Source: Herbidospora mongoliensis (GTDB lineage: Bacteria; Actinomycetota; Actinomycetes; Streptosporangiales; Streptosporangiaceae). Taken from it: a stretch of DNA of 64,000 nt. Each line of letters begins with the position of its first letter. Position 1 is the stretch's first letter. Both the position numbers and the translations under genes were made by a program. A model generated the notes under the pieces. That model saw nothing but the letters and a program-made list of their open reading frames with translations. It was not told where the DNA came from and did no database searches. The stretch lies in NCBI RefSeq assembly GCF_001570545.1, contig NZ_BBXD01000018.1:15782-79781 (forward strand). The letters run 5' to 3'. Positions 18,840 through 27,131 of this stretch are shown in pieces.

Positions 18840-19367
18840 GTGACCAGACCCCGCTCGGACGCCGCCCGCAACCGCGCCCTGGTGCTGCGGGTCGCCCGCG
18901 ATCAGTGGGCCGCCGGCGACGAGTCGCTCCAGTTCAACGCCATCGCCAAGCTGGCCGGGGTCGGCGTGGGCACGGTCTACCGCCACTTCCCGACCCGGCA
19001 CGCCCTGCTGGAGGCGCTCGCGGCCGAACGCCTCCACGACCTCGTCGCCGAGGCCCGTGCCGCCGCCTCCGCCGAAGACGCGGTGGCGGGCGTGCGTGAT
19101 CTGATGCGGTACATCGTGGGCCGCGCCCTGGCCGACCCGGGTTTCGCCGCCGTCCTGGAGGCTCCCGACGACGCCGATCCGGAGACCTCGGTGCTGAAGG
19201 CCGAACTCGGCGCGGCCGTGGCCGCCCTGCTCGCCCGCGCCCGGATCCGCTCTGACGTGGCGGCCGATGACATGGTCCACCTGGTCTGCGGCATCGCCCA
19301 CGCGATCGGCGCCGCGCCGGGCCGGTCGGATCTCTATCTGGACGTCCTGATCAAGGGCCTCGCTTAA
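18840..19367 (+). CDS. TetR-family transcriptional regulator
   Basis: 175 residues starting with GTG. The DNA-binding domain is at about 8-58: FNAIAKLAGVGVGTVYRHFP with the usual TVYRHF recognition helix. The rest is the helical ligand domain, with no recognisable ligand signature. The gene ends 58 bases before an SDR gene on the same strand, and two palindromes lie in that gap, so the SDR gene is the likely target. Confidence 0.88.
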   Translation: MTRPRSDAARNRALVLRVARDQWAAGDESLQFNAIAKLAGVGVGTVYRHFPTRHALLEALAAERLHDLVAEARAAASAEDAVAGVRDLMRYIVGRALADPGFAAVLEAPDDADPETSVLKAELGAAVAALLARARIRSDVAADDMVHLVCGIAHAIGAAPGRSDLYLDVLIKGLA

Positions 19368-19368
19368 A

Positions 19369-19410
19369 CGGATAGTTATCCGGTACGGTGCGAAGCGGAT
19401 AGTAATCCGC
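19369..19410 (+). promoter_or_regulatory. Tandem palindromic operators before the SDR gene
   Basis: CGGATAGTTATCCG (19369-19382) and GCGGATAGTAATCCGC (19395-19410) are two near-identical palindromes with centres 27 bases apart. A paired arrangement is usual for TetR dimers binding side by side. GGAGG at 19416 follows, 5 bases before the ATG. Confidence 0.8.
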
Positions 19411-19425
19411 TTACTGGAGGCACCC

Positions 19426-20265
19426 ATGAGACGCGCAGTGGTCACCGCGGGCACCGGCGGCATCGGCCTGGAGACCGCGATCGGTCTCGCGGCGACCGGC
19501 CACCACGTCACCGTGGTCGGCAGGAGTCCTGAACGCGGCCAGGCGGCGGTCGACCGCATCGGCGACGCGACCTTCGTCCAGGCCGATCTCTCATCGCTGG
19601 CGGAGGTGCGGGCGCTGGCCGTCCGGCTGGCTTCGGACGGCTCCCTCGACGTCCTGGTCAACAACGTCGGCGCGATGTTCGCCGACCGCACCGAGACGGT
19701 CGACGGCATCGAGGCGACCTTCGCGGTCAACCACCTGTCGCCGTACCTGCTGACCGAGTTGCTCCTGGACACCGTGAAGAACGGCCGGGTCGTGAACGTG
19801 ACCTCGGGCGCCGTGCGCACGGCGAAGAGGGTCTTCGACGAGGCGGCACCGCCCGGCGGTTACTACGGCTTCCATTGGTACGGCAGGGCCAAGCTGGCCA
19901 ACCTCGCCTACACCCTCCACCTGGCCGAACGGCTGCGCGGCACCGGCACCTCGGTCTTCGCCGCCGACCCGGGCGGCGCCGCGACCCCGATGACCGACGG
20001 GACGATGCGCGACCCCAGGATCGTGTCCCCGGGGCTGCGCGTGCTCTGGCCCCTGGTCCGCCGCACGTTCGAACGCGCCACCTCGGGCCCGGCCTCGGTG
20101 GCCGCCCGCCCGTCTGTGTTCGCCGCGACCGATCCAGGCCTCGACGGCGAGACGGGGCTGGTCATCGGGCCGCGCGCGAGGCCGGTTCCGGCGTACCGGC
20201 CGAGCCTGGACCCGCGCACGGTCGGCGCGGTGCTGGCTCTGAGCGAACGGTTGTCATTCCGGTAG
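19426..20265 (+). CDS. Short-chain dehydrogenase/reductase
   Basis: 279 residues. Cofactor motif TAGTGGIG at about 8-15, NNVG at about 82, catalytic Ser in VTSGAV and YGRAK. The layout is that of retinol-dehydrogenase/WW-oxidoreductase-like SDRs. The substrate is unknown. Strong ribosome site GGAGG. Likely induced when the TetR protein releases the twin operators. Confidence 0.88.
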   Translation: MRRAVVTAGTGGIGLETAIGLAATGHHVTVVGRSPERGQAAVDRIGDATFVQADLSSLAEVRALAVRLASDGSLDVLVNNVGAMFADRTETVDGIEATFAVNHLSPYLLTELLLDTVKNGRVVNVTSGAVRTAKRVFDEAAPPGGYYGFHWYGRAKLANLAYTLHLAERLRGTGTSVFAADPGGAATPMTDGTMRDPRIVSPGLRVLWPLVRRTFERATSGPASVAARPSVFAATDPGLDGETGLVIGPRARPVPAYRPSLDPRTVGAVLALSERLSFR

Positions 20266-20285
20266 GAAACCGTCACCGACGCCCG

Positions 20286-20690
20286 TCACGCGACGGCGGT
20301 CCCCTCCAGTTCGACCAGCAGATCGGGGATCGCCAGCCGGGACACCCCGAGCATCGTGGTGGACGGCGCCACCCCCGCGGCGCCCAGCCGTGCGGCCAGC
20401 ACGCCGTAGCTCTCGAAGAGCCGGTCGACGTCGGTCGTGTAGACGTTGAGCCGGACGAGGTTCGCCAGGGACATGCCGGCCTCGCCGAGCACGGCCTCCA
20501 GGTTGTCGAGGCTCAGCGCCAGCTGCGCCGCCATGTCACCGGCGTGCTCGGGCCTGCCGTCGGCGCTCATCGCGGTCTGCCCGGAGCAGTAGAGCGTCCG
20601 GGTGTGCCCGGAGACGAGTTCGCCCTGGTTGTAGCCCATCTCCACCGACCAGGCCCACGGGTTGACGGCGGTTCGCTTCGTAGTAGTCAT
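20286..20690 (-). CDS. RidA/YjgF-family protein
   Basis: 134 residues, a single RidA domain with LYCSGQTAMSADG, ALDN-like LSLDNLEAVLGEAGM and RLNVYTTDVD. Family members deaminate reactive enamines/imines, but the catalytic Arg of classic RidA is not at the usual C-terminal IE-R position, so this may be a divergent Rid subgroup. It is divergent from a WYL regulator across about 60 bases holding a palindrome. Confidence 0.85.
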   Translation of the reverse strand: MTTTKRTAVNPWAWSVEMGYNQGELVSGHTRTLYCSGQTAMSADGRPEHAGDMAAQLALSLDNLEAVLGEAGMSLANLVRLNVYTTDVDRLFESYGVLAARLGAAGVAPSTTMLGVSRLAIPDLLVELEGTAVA

Positions 20691-20712
20691 GGGGACGAGC
20701 TTCTCGGCAAAT

Positions 20713-20731
20713 CACGACATCCTGTGTCGTG
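20713..20731. promoter_or_regulatory. Palindrome in the RidA/WYL divergent promoter
   Basis: CACGACA-TCCTG-TGTCGTG, a perfect 7-bp inverted repeat midway between the two starts. It is a likely operator of the WYL regulator for both genes. Confidence 0.7.
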
Positions 20732-20750
20732 TATTCCGTAGAGTTTTCGC

Positions 20751-21719
20751 ATGCGCGCCGACCGGTTGGTCTCGCTGGTGCTCCTGCTGCGGCAGCACGG
20801 CCGGTTGCCGGCGGCGGCGCTGGCCCGGGAGCTCGAGGTGTCCACCCGCACCGTGCTGCGCGACATCGAGGCGCTGTCGTCGGCCGGTGTCCCGGTCTAC
20901 GCCGAACGCGGGCGGCACGGCGGGTTCGCGTTGCTGCCCGGTTTCCGTACCGAGCTCACCGGCCTGAACCACGACGAGGCCCTCGCCCTGCTGGTCGCCG
21001 GATCGCGGCGCGGCGCCCAGGCGTTCGGCCTCGGCTCGGCGCTCGCCTCGGCGATGCTCAAGGTGGTCGACGCGCTCCCCGACAGCTATCGCGACACCGC
21101 CGCCGGCGCGGCCGGGCGACTGCTCATCGACCCGGAGATCGACCTGCTCTCGCGCCGGTTGGCCGACGAGGAGGCGCCCGACACCGTGGTGGCCGAGGTC
21201 CTGCGCGCGGTGCTGGCCGGGCACAAACTGCGCATCCACTACGCGTCGGCGGACGATACCCCGAAGTGGCGCACGGTCGACCCGATCGGCCTGGTCACCG
21301 TCCGCGACAAGGGCTACCTGCTGGCCACCAGATCCGGCGCCGACCGCACCTACCGTCTGTCCCGCATCTCTGCCGCCGAGGAACTCGCCGAACCCGCGCA
21401 GCGACCGGACAGGGTCGATCTCGACCGGGCCTGGCAGGAACGCAGCACCCGCTTCCGGGCCGGCGGCGACCAGGTCACCGTGCTGGTCCGGGTGAACCCG
21501 CTGCGGCGCGAAGACCTGGTGGGCACCGCGCTGGCCGTCCTCGCCGAAGAGACCGACCCCGACGGCTGGCTGCGGCTGGAGGTGACCTTCCAGGACCCGA
21601 GACACGCCGAGTGGGCGCTGTGGCAGCTCAGCGTGAACGCCGAAGCCCTGACCCCGCAGTGGCTGCGCGACTCCCTGCACAAGCGCGCCACCACGGTCGC
21701 CACCCGCTACGCCCGTTAG
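20751..21719 (+). CDS. WYL-domain transcriptional regulator (YafY type)
   Basis: 322 residues. HTH at about 1-60 (ARELEVSTRTVLRDIEAL), then the WYL domain at about 135-225 (RKLRIHYASADD-like KLRIHYA, VDPIGLVTVRDKGYLLATR) and a C-terminal WCX region. WYL regulators sense small or nucleic ligands. It probably controls the divergent RidA gene. Its last 4 bases overlap the convergent VOC gene. Confidence 0.9.
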   Translation: MRADRLVSLVLLLRQHGRLPAAALARELEVSTRTVLRDIEALSSAGVPVYAERGRHGGFALLPGFRTELTGLNHDEALALLVAGSRRGAQAFGLGSALASAMLKVVDALPDSYRDTAAGAAGRLLIDPEIDLLSRRLADEEAPDTVVAEVLRAVLAGHKLRIHYASADDTPKWRTVDPIGLVTVRDKGYLLATRSGADRTYRLSRISAAEELAEPAQRPDRVDLDRAWQERSTRFRAGGDQVTVLVRVNPLRREDLVGTALAVLAEETDPDGWLRLEVTFQDPRHAEWALWQLSVNAEALTPQWLRDSLHKRATTVATRYAR

Positions 21720-22450
21720 GCCGGGGCGAGGACGCAGAACTCGTGGCCCTCCGGGTCGGTCAGGCACGTCCACGGGACATCGCCCTGGCCGAGGTCGAGG
21801 TCGGTGGCGCCGAGGCTTCGCAGCCGGGCGACCTCCGCCGCCTTGTCGTCACCGGGGTAGGGCAGCAGGTCGAGGTGGACGCGGTCGGGCGCGGTCTTCA
21901 CGCCGGGCGTGCGGAGGAGTTCGAGATATGGACCCATGGCGGAACGCAACGCGGCGTGATCGTCGGTCACCTCGCGCGGAGTCCAGCCGGTCGCCTCACC
22001 CCAGAACCGGGCCATCGCCCGAGGGTCGGCGCAGTCGACGACCACCGCGGCGATCGGCCCGGTGTCCCGGTAGATCTCCCGGGGCTCCAGCACGCAGAAC
22101 TCGTTGCCTTCCGGGTCGGCGAGGACCGTCCACGGCACATCGCCCTGACCCACGTCGGCGGGTGTCGCGCCGAGGTCCTTGAGGCGCGCGACCAACTCCG
22201 TCTGGTGGGCCGCGGAGGTGGTGGCGAGATCGAGGTGCGTGCGATTCTTGGTCGCCGTCTTGGGCTCCGGGACGGGGACGACGTCGATCCCGAGGGCGAC
22301 CGGGTCGGGCCAGACGAGGCCGCCGGGGGGACCGACATAGGTGGTCACTCCGGCGCTGTAGGCACTCCAGCCGAGCGCCTCCGCCCAGAACCGGCCGACC
22401 GCCGAGGCATCAAGGGCCTTGATGTTCACGTGAACAGGTCGCAGTGCCAT
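21716..22450 (-). CDS. VOC-superfamily protein with two glyoxalase-like domains
   Basis: 244 residues forming two tandem VOC units (about 1-122 and 130-244), each ending in the same QGDVPWTVLADPEGNEFCVL pattern. Such doubled proteins in actinomycetes are annotated glyoxalase or bleomycin-resistance-like; the activity is unknown. One unit has retained the metal-type His (THLDL / VHLDL) and the terminal Glu-equivalent region. No partner gene is evident. Confidence 0.85.
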   Translation of the reverse strand: MALRPVHVNIKALDASAVGRFWAEALGWSAYSAGVTTYVGPPGGLVWPDPVALGIDVVPVPEPKTATKNRTHLDLATTSAAHQTELVARLKDLGATPADVGQGDVPWTVLADPEGNEFCVLEPREIYRDTGPIAAVVVDCADPRAMARFWGEATGWTPREVTDDHAALRSAMGPYLELLRTPGVKTAPDRVHLDLLPYPGDDKAAEVARLRSLGATDLDLGQGDVPWTCLTDPEGHEFCVLAPA

Positions 22451-22487
22451 ACAAGCGATCTTATGGAGATCCGCAGGTCACTGTGCG

Positions 22488-23345
22488 TCAGCCCACCGGT
22501 TTGAGTACGCCGTTCAGGACCACGACGCCCTTTCCGTATTTCTCGTCGACCTCTTGTTGATGTTCCGGCGTCGCCACCCAGACGCCGATCTCGACCTGGC
22601 CCGTGCGCTGGTTCGTGCCGGCGGAAACGGCACCCTCGATCTCCTCGGACGCCTTGTCCTGGAGGGCGCGTAGATCGCTCTCGCTCCGCGTGGCCGGGGC
22701 CAGGCACAGCGCGCCGCCCCAGATCTCCCGGATCGCCGGTTCGTGGGCCAGCGGGTCGCCGGTGAAGAGCAGGGTCAGCACGAGGCGCTCGGGGTCGTTC
22801 GCGTAACGCTCCACGGAACTCCCGTCGTCGGGGTCGTAGGCCTCGATCTCCTGCAGGTAGCTCTGGTCGATCGAGCTGCCGGCGTAGCCGGGAAGCGACT
22901 GGGCGCGGGCGATCGCGGCGGACATCGCCTCCTCGGTCGCCTTGGCGGGATCGACCGGACGCCAGCCGCCCTCGGGCTCCGGGCAGGTGGTGGCGAACGG
23001 ATCCGCAGCGGGCGGGGACGCGGGAGGCCCGGGGGAGCGGGGCGGTTCGGTGAGGGTCAGTTTCTCACCGTCCCAGGTGCCGACCACGTGGTAGTCGCCC
23101 CAGCGCGTGCCGCGCTCCTCGGTGTGCGCGACGGCGGCCCAGTCCCAGCCGACGACGTCGGGGCCTTTGCACTGAGGCGGGAAGGATTCGGCGACCATCG
23201 CGCAGAGCTGGGGTCCGTGCTGCTGGTCGGACAGCACGGTCAGGTCGGCTTCGTACCGCTGCTCGGACGCGGTGACGGTGACGGCGGGGGCCGTTCCACA
23301 TGCGGCGAGCGTCGCGAGCACGGCCAGCGGCCACAAACCTCTCAT
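22488..23345 (-). CDS. Lipoprotein of unknown function
   Basis: 285 residues starting with MRGLWPLAVLATLAAC, a signal with lipobox LAAC (Cys16). The body has no domain I know: Pro-rich linker (PRSPGPPASPPAADPF) separating two parts, the second with RYANDPERLVLTLLFTGD and a C-terminal VWVATPEHQQEVDEKYGKGV. The frame is open upstream to 23717, but the signal peptide fixes ATG 23345. It is divergent from the YCII-sigma pair over about 170 bases. Confidence 0.8.
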   Translation of the reverse strand: MRGLWPLAVLATLAACGTAPAVTVTASEQRYEADLTVLSDQQHGPQLCAMVAESFPPQCKGPDVVGWDWAAVAHTEERGTRWGDYHVVGTWDGEKLTLTEPPRSPGPPASPPAADPFATTCPEPEGGWRPVDPAKATEEAMSAAIARAQSLPGYAGSSIDQSYLQEIEAYDPDDGSSVERYANDPERLVLTLLFTGDPLAHEPAIREIWGGALCLAPATRSESDLRALQDKASEEIEGAVSAGTNQRTGQVEIGVWVATPEHQQEVDEKYGKGVVVLNGVLKPVG

Positions 23346-23517
23346 GCCTCCGAGACGGCCGGAGATCACGAGAGGTTCAAACGCGGAGGGGCCGTTCTGA
23401 CAGGATCGGATGTGTCGCGCCGGAAGATTTCTCGGGGAACGTGTCGATCCGCGGGCCGCCCGTTCGACGTGTGGGTGCGAGGGTCGAGAGGCGGCCTCGC
23501 CGGATGAGGAGAACGCG

Positions 23518-23892
23518 ATGGCGAAGTACATGCTGATCATGCGGGGCACCGATGAGACGAACGCGGCCATGATGGCGTCGATCGACGAGGCGATGGCGGC
23601 GACCGGCCGGTTCATCGAGGAGATGATCAAGGCCGATGTCCTCCTCGCGGCCGAAGGGCTCGACGATCCGGGCCGGGGCGTCGTGGTCGACTTCAGCGGG
23701 GAGGCTCCCGTCGTCACCGACGGGCCCTACGGCGAGACCAGGGAACTGTTCGGGGGTTACTTCCTGCTCAGCGTCGCCACGAAGCAGGAGGCGGTCGAGT
23801 GGGCCAAGCGGGTGCCGGCGGTCCGTGGGTCGAAGATCGAGGTCCGGCGGGTGGCCGAGGCCGACGAGGTCCCGCCGGGCAGCGAGATCTGA
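23518..23892 (+). CDS. YCII-related (DGPF) protein, ECF sigma partner
   Basis: 124 residues with the family core DGPYGETRELFGGYFLL and the EAVEWAKRVP helix. GAGGAG lies 8-9 bases before ATG 23518. Its stop and the sigma start share the base A of TGATG. Proteins of this kind are the constant genomic neighbours of ECF42-group sigma factors, although they are not thought to act as classical anti-sigma factors. Small cytoplasmic alpha/beta protein; no catalytic role known. Confidence 0.9.
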   Translation: MAKYMLIMRGTDETNAAMMASIDEAMAATGRFIEEMIKADVLLAAEGLDDPGRGVVVDFSGEAPVVTDGPYGETRELFGGYFLLSVATKQEAVEWAKRVPAVRGSKIEVRRVAEADEVPPGSEI

Positions 23893-25166
23893 TGGGCACG
23901 GCCGACGTCGAGGCCGTCTGGCGGATCGAGTCGGCCCGGATCGTCGCCGCGCTGACCCGGTTCACCGGCGATTTCGGGCTGGCGGAAGACGCCGCTCAGG
24001 AGGCGGTGGCCGAGGCGCTGGTGTCGTGGCCGCGCGCCTCTCCGGCCAATCCGGCCGGCTGGCTGATGGCCACGGCCCGGCGGCGGGCGATCGACGCGAT
24101 CCGCCGCCGGACCGCCTTCCAGGACCGGTACGCCCTGCTGGCGGCCGACGCCGCGATCGACACCGCGGTCGATCAGGAGATCGACCCCGACGAGATCGGC
24201 GACGACGTCCTGGCGCTGATGTTCGTCAGCTGCCACCCCGTGCTCTCCCGCGAGGCCCGGGTGGCGCTGACCCTGCGCGTGGTCGGCGGCCTGTCCACCG
24301 AGGAGATCGCCCGCGCGTTCCTGGTGTCCGTGCCGACCGTGCAGGCCCGCATCACCCGGGGCAAGAAGACGATCGCGGCGGCGGGAGTGCCGTTCGAGCT
24401 GCCGCCGGCCGACGAGCGCCGGGAACGGCTGGGCGGGGTGCTCAGCGTCCTGTACGTGATCTTCACCGAGGGATCGACGGCCACCTCGGGCGATCAGCTG
24501 CTGCGTCCCGACGTCGCGTATGAGGCGATCCGGCTGGTGCGCACGCTGGCCGCGCTGCAGCCCGACGAGCCGGAGGTGCACGGGCTGCTCGCCTTGTGCG
24601 AGCTGACGTCCGCGCGCTTCCCGGCCCGCACCGGGCCGGACGGCACGCCGATCCTGATCGAGGACCAGGACCGGCGGCTCTGGGACCGCACGGCGATCCG
24701 CCGGGGGCTGGCCGCGCTGGCCAGGGCATCGGCCCGTGGCTTCGGGCCCTATGGCCTGCAGGCCGCGATCGCCGCCGTCCACGCGTCGGCGCCGTCGGTC
24801 GAGGCGACCGACTGGGACCGGATCGTGCTGCTCTACGAGGCCCTCGGCCGGGTCGCGCCCTCGCCGGTGGTCGAGCTCAACCGGGCTGTCGCCGTGGCCA
24901 TGGCCTCGGGCCCGGCGCGGGCGCTGGCCATCGTCGACGAGCTGATCGCCTCGGACCGGCTTCCCGGTTCGCATCTGGTCCCGACCGTACGCGGCGAGCT
25001 GCTGGCCCGTCTCGGCCGGTGGCCGGAGGCGCGCGCCGAACTGGAGCTGGCCGCCGGCCGGTGCGCCAACGAGCGCGAACGCTCCGTGCTGCTGCGCAAG
25101 GCGGCCCGCGCGATCGGCCCTGACTCGAATGCGGCCCCGCCCGACCCCGTGGACGACTCCCGCTAA
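23892..25166 (+). CDS. ECF42-type RNA polymerase sigma factor with C-terminal TPR-like extension
   Basis: 424 residues, twice a normal ECF factor. Region 2 (about 10-75: FGLAEDAAQEAVAEAL, GWLMATARRRAIDAIRRR) and region 4 (about 115-165: LTLRVVGGLSTEEIARAF, PTVQARITRGKK) are followed by about 250 residues of helical repeat (LLALCELTSARFPAR, AAIAAVHASAP, ELNRAVAVAMASGP) typical of ECF42. The extension is needed for activity in studied members and replaces an anti-sigma factor. It is coupled to the YCII gene upstream. Confidence 0.9.
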   Translation: MGTADVEAVWRIESARIVAALTRFTGDFGLAEDAAQEAVAEALVSWPRASPANPAGWLMATARRRAIDAIRRRTAFQDRYALLAADAAIDTAVDQEIDPDEIGDDVLALMFVSCHPVLSREARVALTLRVVGGLSTEEIARAFLVSVPTVQARITRGKKTIAAAGVPFELPPADERRERLGGVLSVLYVIFTEGSTATSGDQLLRPDVAYEAIRLVRTLAALQPDEPEVHGLLALCELTSARFPARTGPDGTPILIEDQDRRLWDRTAIRRGLAALARASARGFGPYGLQAAIAAVHASAPSVEATDWDRIVLLYEALGRVAPSPVVELNRAVAVAMASGPARALAIVDELIASDRLPGSHLVPTVRGELLARLGRWPEARAELELAAGRCANERERSVLLRKAARAIGPDSNAAPPDPVDDSR

Positions 25167-25215
25167 CTCAGCCCTTCGAGTGCTCTAACCTGGGGCTTTC
25201 CTTGCCGGAACTAGC

Positions 25216-26334
25216 GTGTTGGGCATGCGAATCTCGCTGCGGACCGGCGGGGGCCGGGTCCGCGAACTCGTCGGATGGGCGTTGGTCCTGCCGGTCATGG
25301 TCGCGGCGGGGGAGCTGGGCGAACCCGAGCTGCCCTCCCCGCACATGCTGATACCGCTGCTGCTCGGGCTGGTCGCGGCGCTGACCGGGCTCGTACGCCG
25401 GCCGCCGCCTACTGTGCTCAACAGGGGGTCGCAGGCGCTGCTCGGCGTGCTCATGGGGACGTATCTGAACGTCTCCGCGCTCGGGCAGGTGGCGGGGTCG
25501 ATCGTGCCGCTCGTGGTGGTGACGCTGTTGACGCTGGTCATCTGCCAGGGCGCCGCGTGGGCCATGGTGCGGTTCGGTGGCGTGGATCGGGCCACCGCGA
25601 CCCTGGGCATGATCGCGGGAGGGTCGGCCGCCGCCGTGGCCTCTGCCGGGGATCTTGACGCGGATGGGCGTCAGGTGGCGTTCATGCAGTACCTGCGGCT
25701 GGGTTTCGTGGTGGCGAGCACGCCGGTGCTGCTGAGCCTGGTGCTGCCGTCGTCCCATGCGGGTGGTACGTCCCCACCGGGGGAGGGGAGTGCCTGGCAT
25801 CTGGTGACGGGGCCCGACCAGGTGACCGGCCTGATGATCCTCGGGGCCGTGGCTCTGCTCGGTGTGATCGTCGGCCCCCGGTTGCGGCTGCCGAGCTCGA
25901 CGATGATGGGCGCCATGCTCGTGTCGGCGGTGGTCTCCGCGACCGGGCTCGCCCACGGCTTCGCGCCCGACGGGATGCTGCGGTCGCTGCTGTTCACCAT
26001 GATCGGCCTGGACGTGGGGCTGCGGTTCTCCCGGCACGCCGTGTGGCGGCTGCGGCGCATCCTGCCCGCCGCGGTCGTGTGCGTCGTGGTCGTCAGCGCG
26101 GCCTGCGGAGTCCTGGCCTGGGTGGTCTCCGCCCTCACCCGCATCCCGTTCGGCGACACCTATCTGGCCACCACGCCCGGGGGGATCAACGCGGTGCTGG
26201 CCTCGGCCTCCGCCGCGCACGCCAACCTGGCGCTGATCTCCAGCGTGCAGAGCCTGCGCCTGTTCGAGATGGCCTTCCTGGCTCCGCTGCTGATCCGCTT
26301 CTGCCTCGTGCGACGTCAGAAATCTACTTTGTAA
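25216..26334 (+). CDS. AbrB-family (duplicated domain) membrane protein
   Basis: About 370 residues with around ten hydrophobic helices in two similar halves, each with a GxxxG-rich core (TLGMIAGGSAAAVASAGDLD and TYLATTPGGINAVLASASAA). This is the AbrB/MpaB-like transporter family, once called ammonia monooxygenase-like. The substrate is not established. GTG 25216 has GGAA 5 bases upstream; ATG 25225 is the alternative. Confidence 0.82.
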   Translation: MLGMRISLRTGGGRVRELVGWALVLPVMVAAGELGEPELPSPHMLIPLLLGLVAALTGLVRRPPPTVLNRGSQALLGVLMGTYLNVSALGQVAGSIVPLVVVTLLTLVICQGAAWAMVRFGGVDRATATLGMIAGGSAAAVASAGDLDADGRQVAFMQYLRLGFVVASTPVLLSLVLPSSHAGGTSPPGEGSAWHLVTGPDQVTGLMILGAVALLGVIVGPRLRLPSSTMMGAMLVSAVVSATGLAHGFAPDGMLRSLLFTMIGLDVGLRFSRHAVWRLRRILPAAVVCVVVVSAACGVLAWVVSALTRIPFGDTYLATTPGGINAVLASASAAHANLALISSVQSLRLFEMAFLAPLLIRFCLVRRQKSTL

Positions 26335-26416
26335 AGGCGTCGGGTTGTCCGCGTACTTACTCACTCCACCGAAAACCCTTCACCAGGCGTTGACGGGGTC
26401 TGCCTATGGTGGAGTT

Positions 26417-26938
26417 ATGAAAGCGCGAAATTTGGTCTTTGCGCTGGTCATAGCTGTGATGATCGTCGTGGTGTCGTGCGGCGGGCCGTCGGCGGTCCCG
26501 CATGCCAGGGCGGCGCATGCCCTGGGGTCCGACCGCATCCCGGACAGCACCGTGTTCCTCCCCTTCCGGCCGCCGGGCCAGGGGTATGAGGTCAAGGTGC
26601 CCAAGGGCTGGGCGCGTAAGGACCTCCCGACCGGTGCGACCTTCACCGACAGGCTGAACAGCGTCCGCGTCGAGATCGGTGTGCGGCCGGATCCGCCGGG
26701 GAGCGTCCGGATCGACCTGAAGCCCGTCGACCGGGCGGGCGGTGAGGCGATGCGGACCACGTTCCATGCCGACAGTTCGCCGGATCCGGTGACGGGCAAG
26801 GTCGTCCGGGAGGAGATCGACCGTTATGTCTTCACCAAGGGTGGCCGTCAGGCGGTGCTGACCTTGGCGGGGCCGGTGGGAGCCGACAACGTGGGCCCGT
26901 GGCGGACGTTGTCCAATTCGTTCCGGTGGACGTCCTGA
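26417..26938 (+). CDS. Small lipoprotein
   Basis: 173 residues. Signal peptide with VVSC lipobox (Cys21), then a mature part with GYEVKVPKGWARKDLPTGAT and FTDRLNSVRVEI, resembling the PsbP/LpqN-like single-domain lipoproteins of actinomycetes; the assignment is tentative. ATG 26417 is set by GGTGGAG three bases upstream and by the signal peptide; the frame is open from 26345. Confidence 0.8.
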   Translation: MKARNLVFALVIAVMIVVVSCGGPSAVPHARAAHALGSDRIPDSTVFLPFRPPGQGYEVKVPKGWARKDLPTGATFTDRLNSVRVEIGVRPDPPGSVRIDLKPVDRAGGEAMRTTFHADSSPDPVTGKVVREEIDRYVFTKGGRQAVLTLAGPVGADNVGPWRTLSNSFRWTS

Positions 26939-26950
26939 GCTCCAGCGACG

Positions 26951-26987
26951 AAATCGGTTGCGGCGTGGTCGGGCCGCCGCCTAAAGT
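26951..26987 (+). promoter_or_regulatory. WhiB7/WblC-like promoter of the MFS gene
   Basis: AAATCGG directly precedes a -35-like TTGCGG (26958-26963, sharing the last bases), with TAAAGT at 26982-26987 after an 18-base spacer. An A-rich block just upstream of a GGTTG-type -35 is the layout described for WhiB7/WblC-activated antibiotic-resistance promoters. The assignment is by eye. Confidence 0.55.
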
Positions 26988-27005
26988 CGCCCCGACCCGC
27001 GTGGA

Positions 27006-27110
27006 GAGGAGGGGCCCGATGACGGTTGACCGCATCGCCTCGTCCCCCGGAGTCGTGGTCGTCTCACGCATGGTCTGAGCCAGGTCGGCGCCGGAGGGTT
27101 TCCCCTTCTC
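27006..27110 (+). promoter_or_regulatory. Possible attenuator: leader ribosome site pairs with a downstream C/T tract
   Basis: GAGGAGGGG (27006-27014) can form 9 consecutive base pairs, one of them G-U, with CCCCTTCTC (27102-27110). The same tract can pair weakly with GAGGG just before it. The two options are mutually exclusive, as in translation-dependent attenuators. Confidence 0.5.
27019..27078 (+). CDS. 19-residue leader peptide upstream of the MFS pump
   Basis: ATG to TGA codes MTVDRIASSPGVVVVSRMV. The ribosome site GGAGAGGAGGGG, 4 bases upstream, is the strongest in the window, far better than that of the pump. The pump starts 53 bases after the leader stop at a TTG codon. Such leaders ahead of efflux genes let ribosome stalling by an antibiotic relieve attenuation. 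The run PGVVVVSR is a plausible stall segment, but this is inference. Confidence 0.65.
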   Translation: MTVDRIASSPGVVVVSRMV

Positions 27111-27131
27111 CTCCCACCCGCGGAGCTCTCC

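Noticed and set aside
22488-23717. Lipoprotein of 409 residues
   Set aside because: The signal peptide and lipobox follow the Met at 23345; the extension is antisense to the YCII gene.
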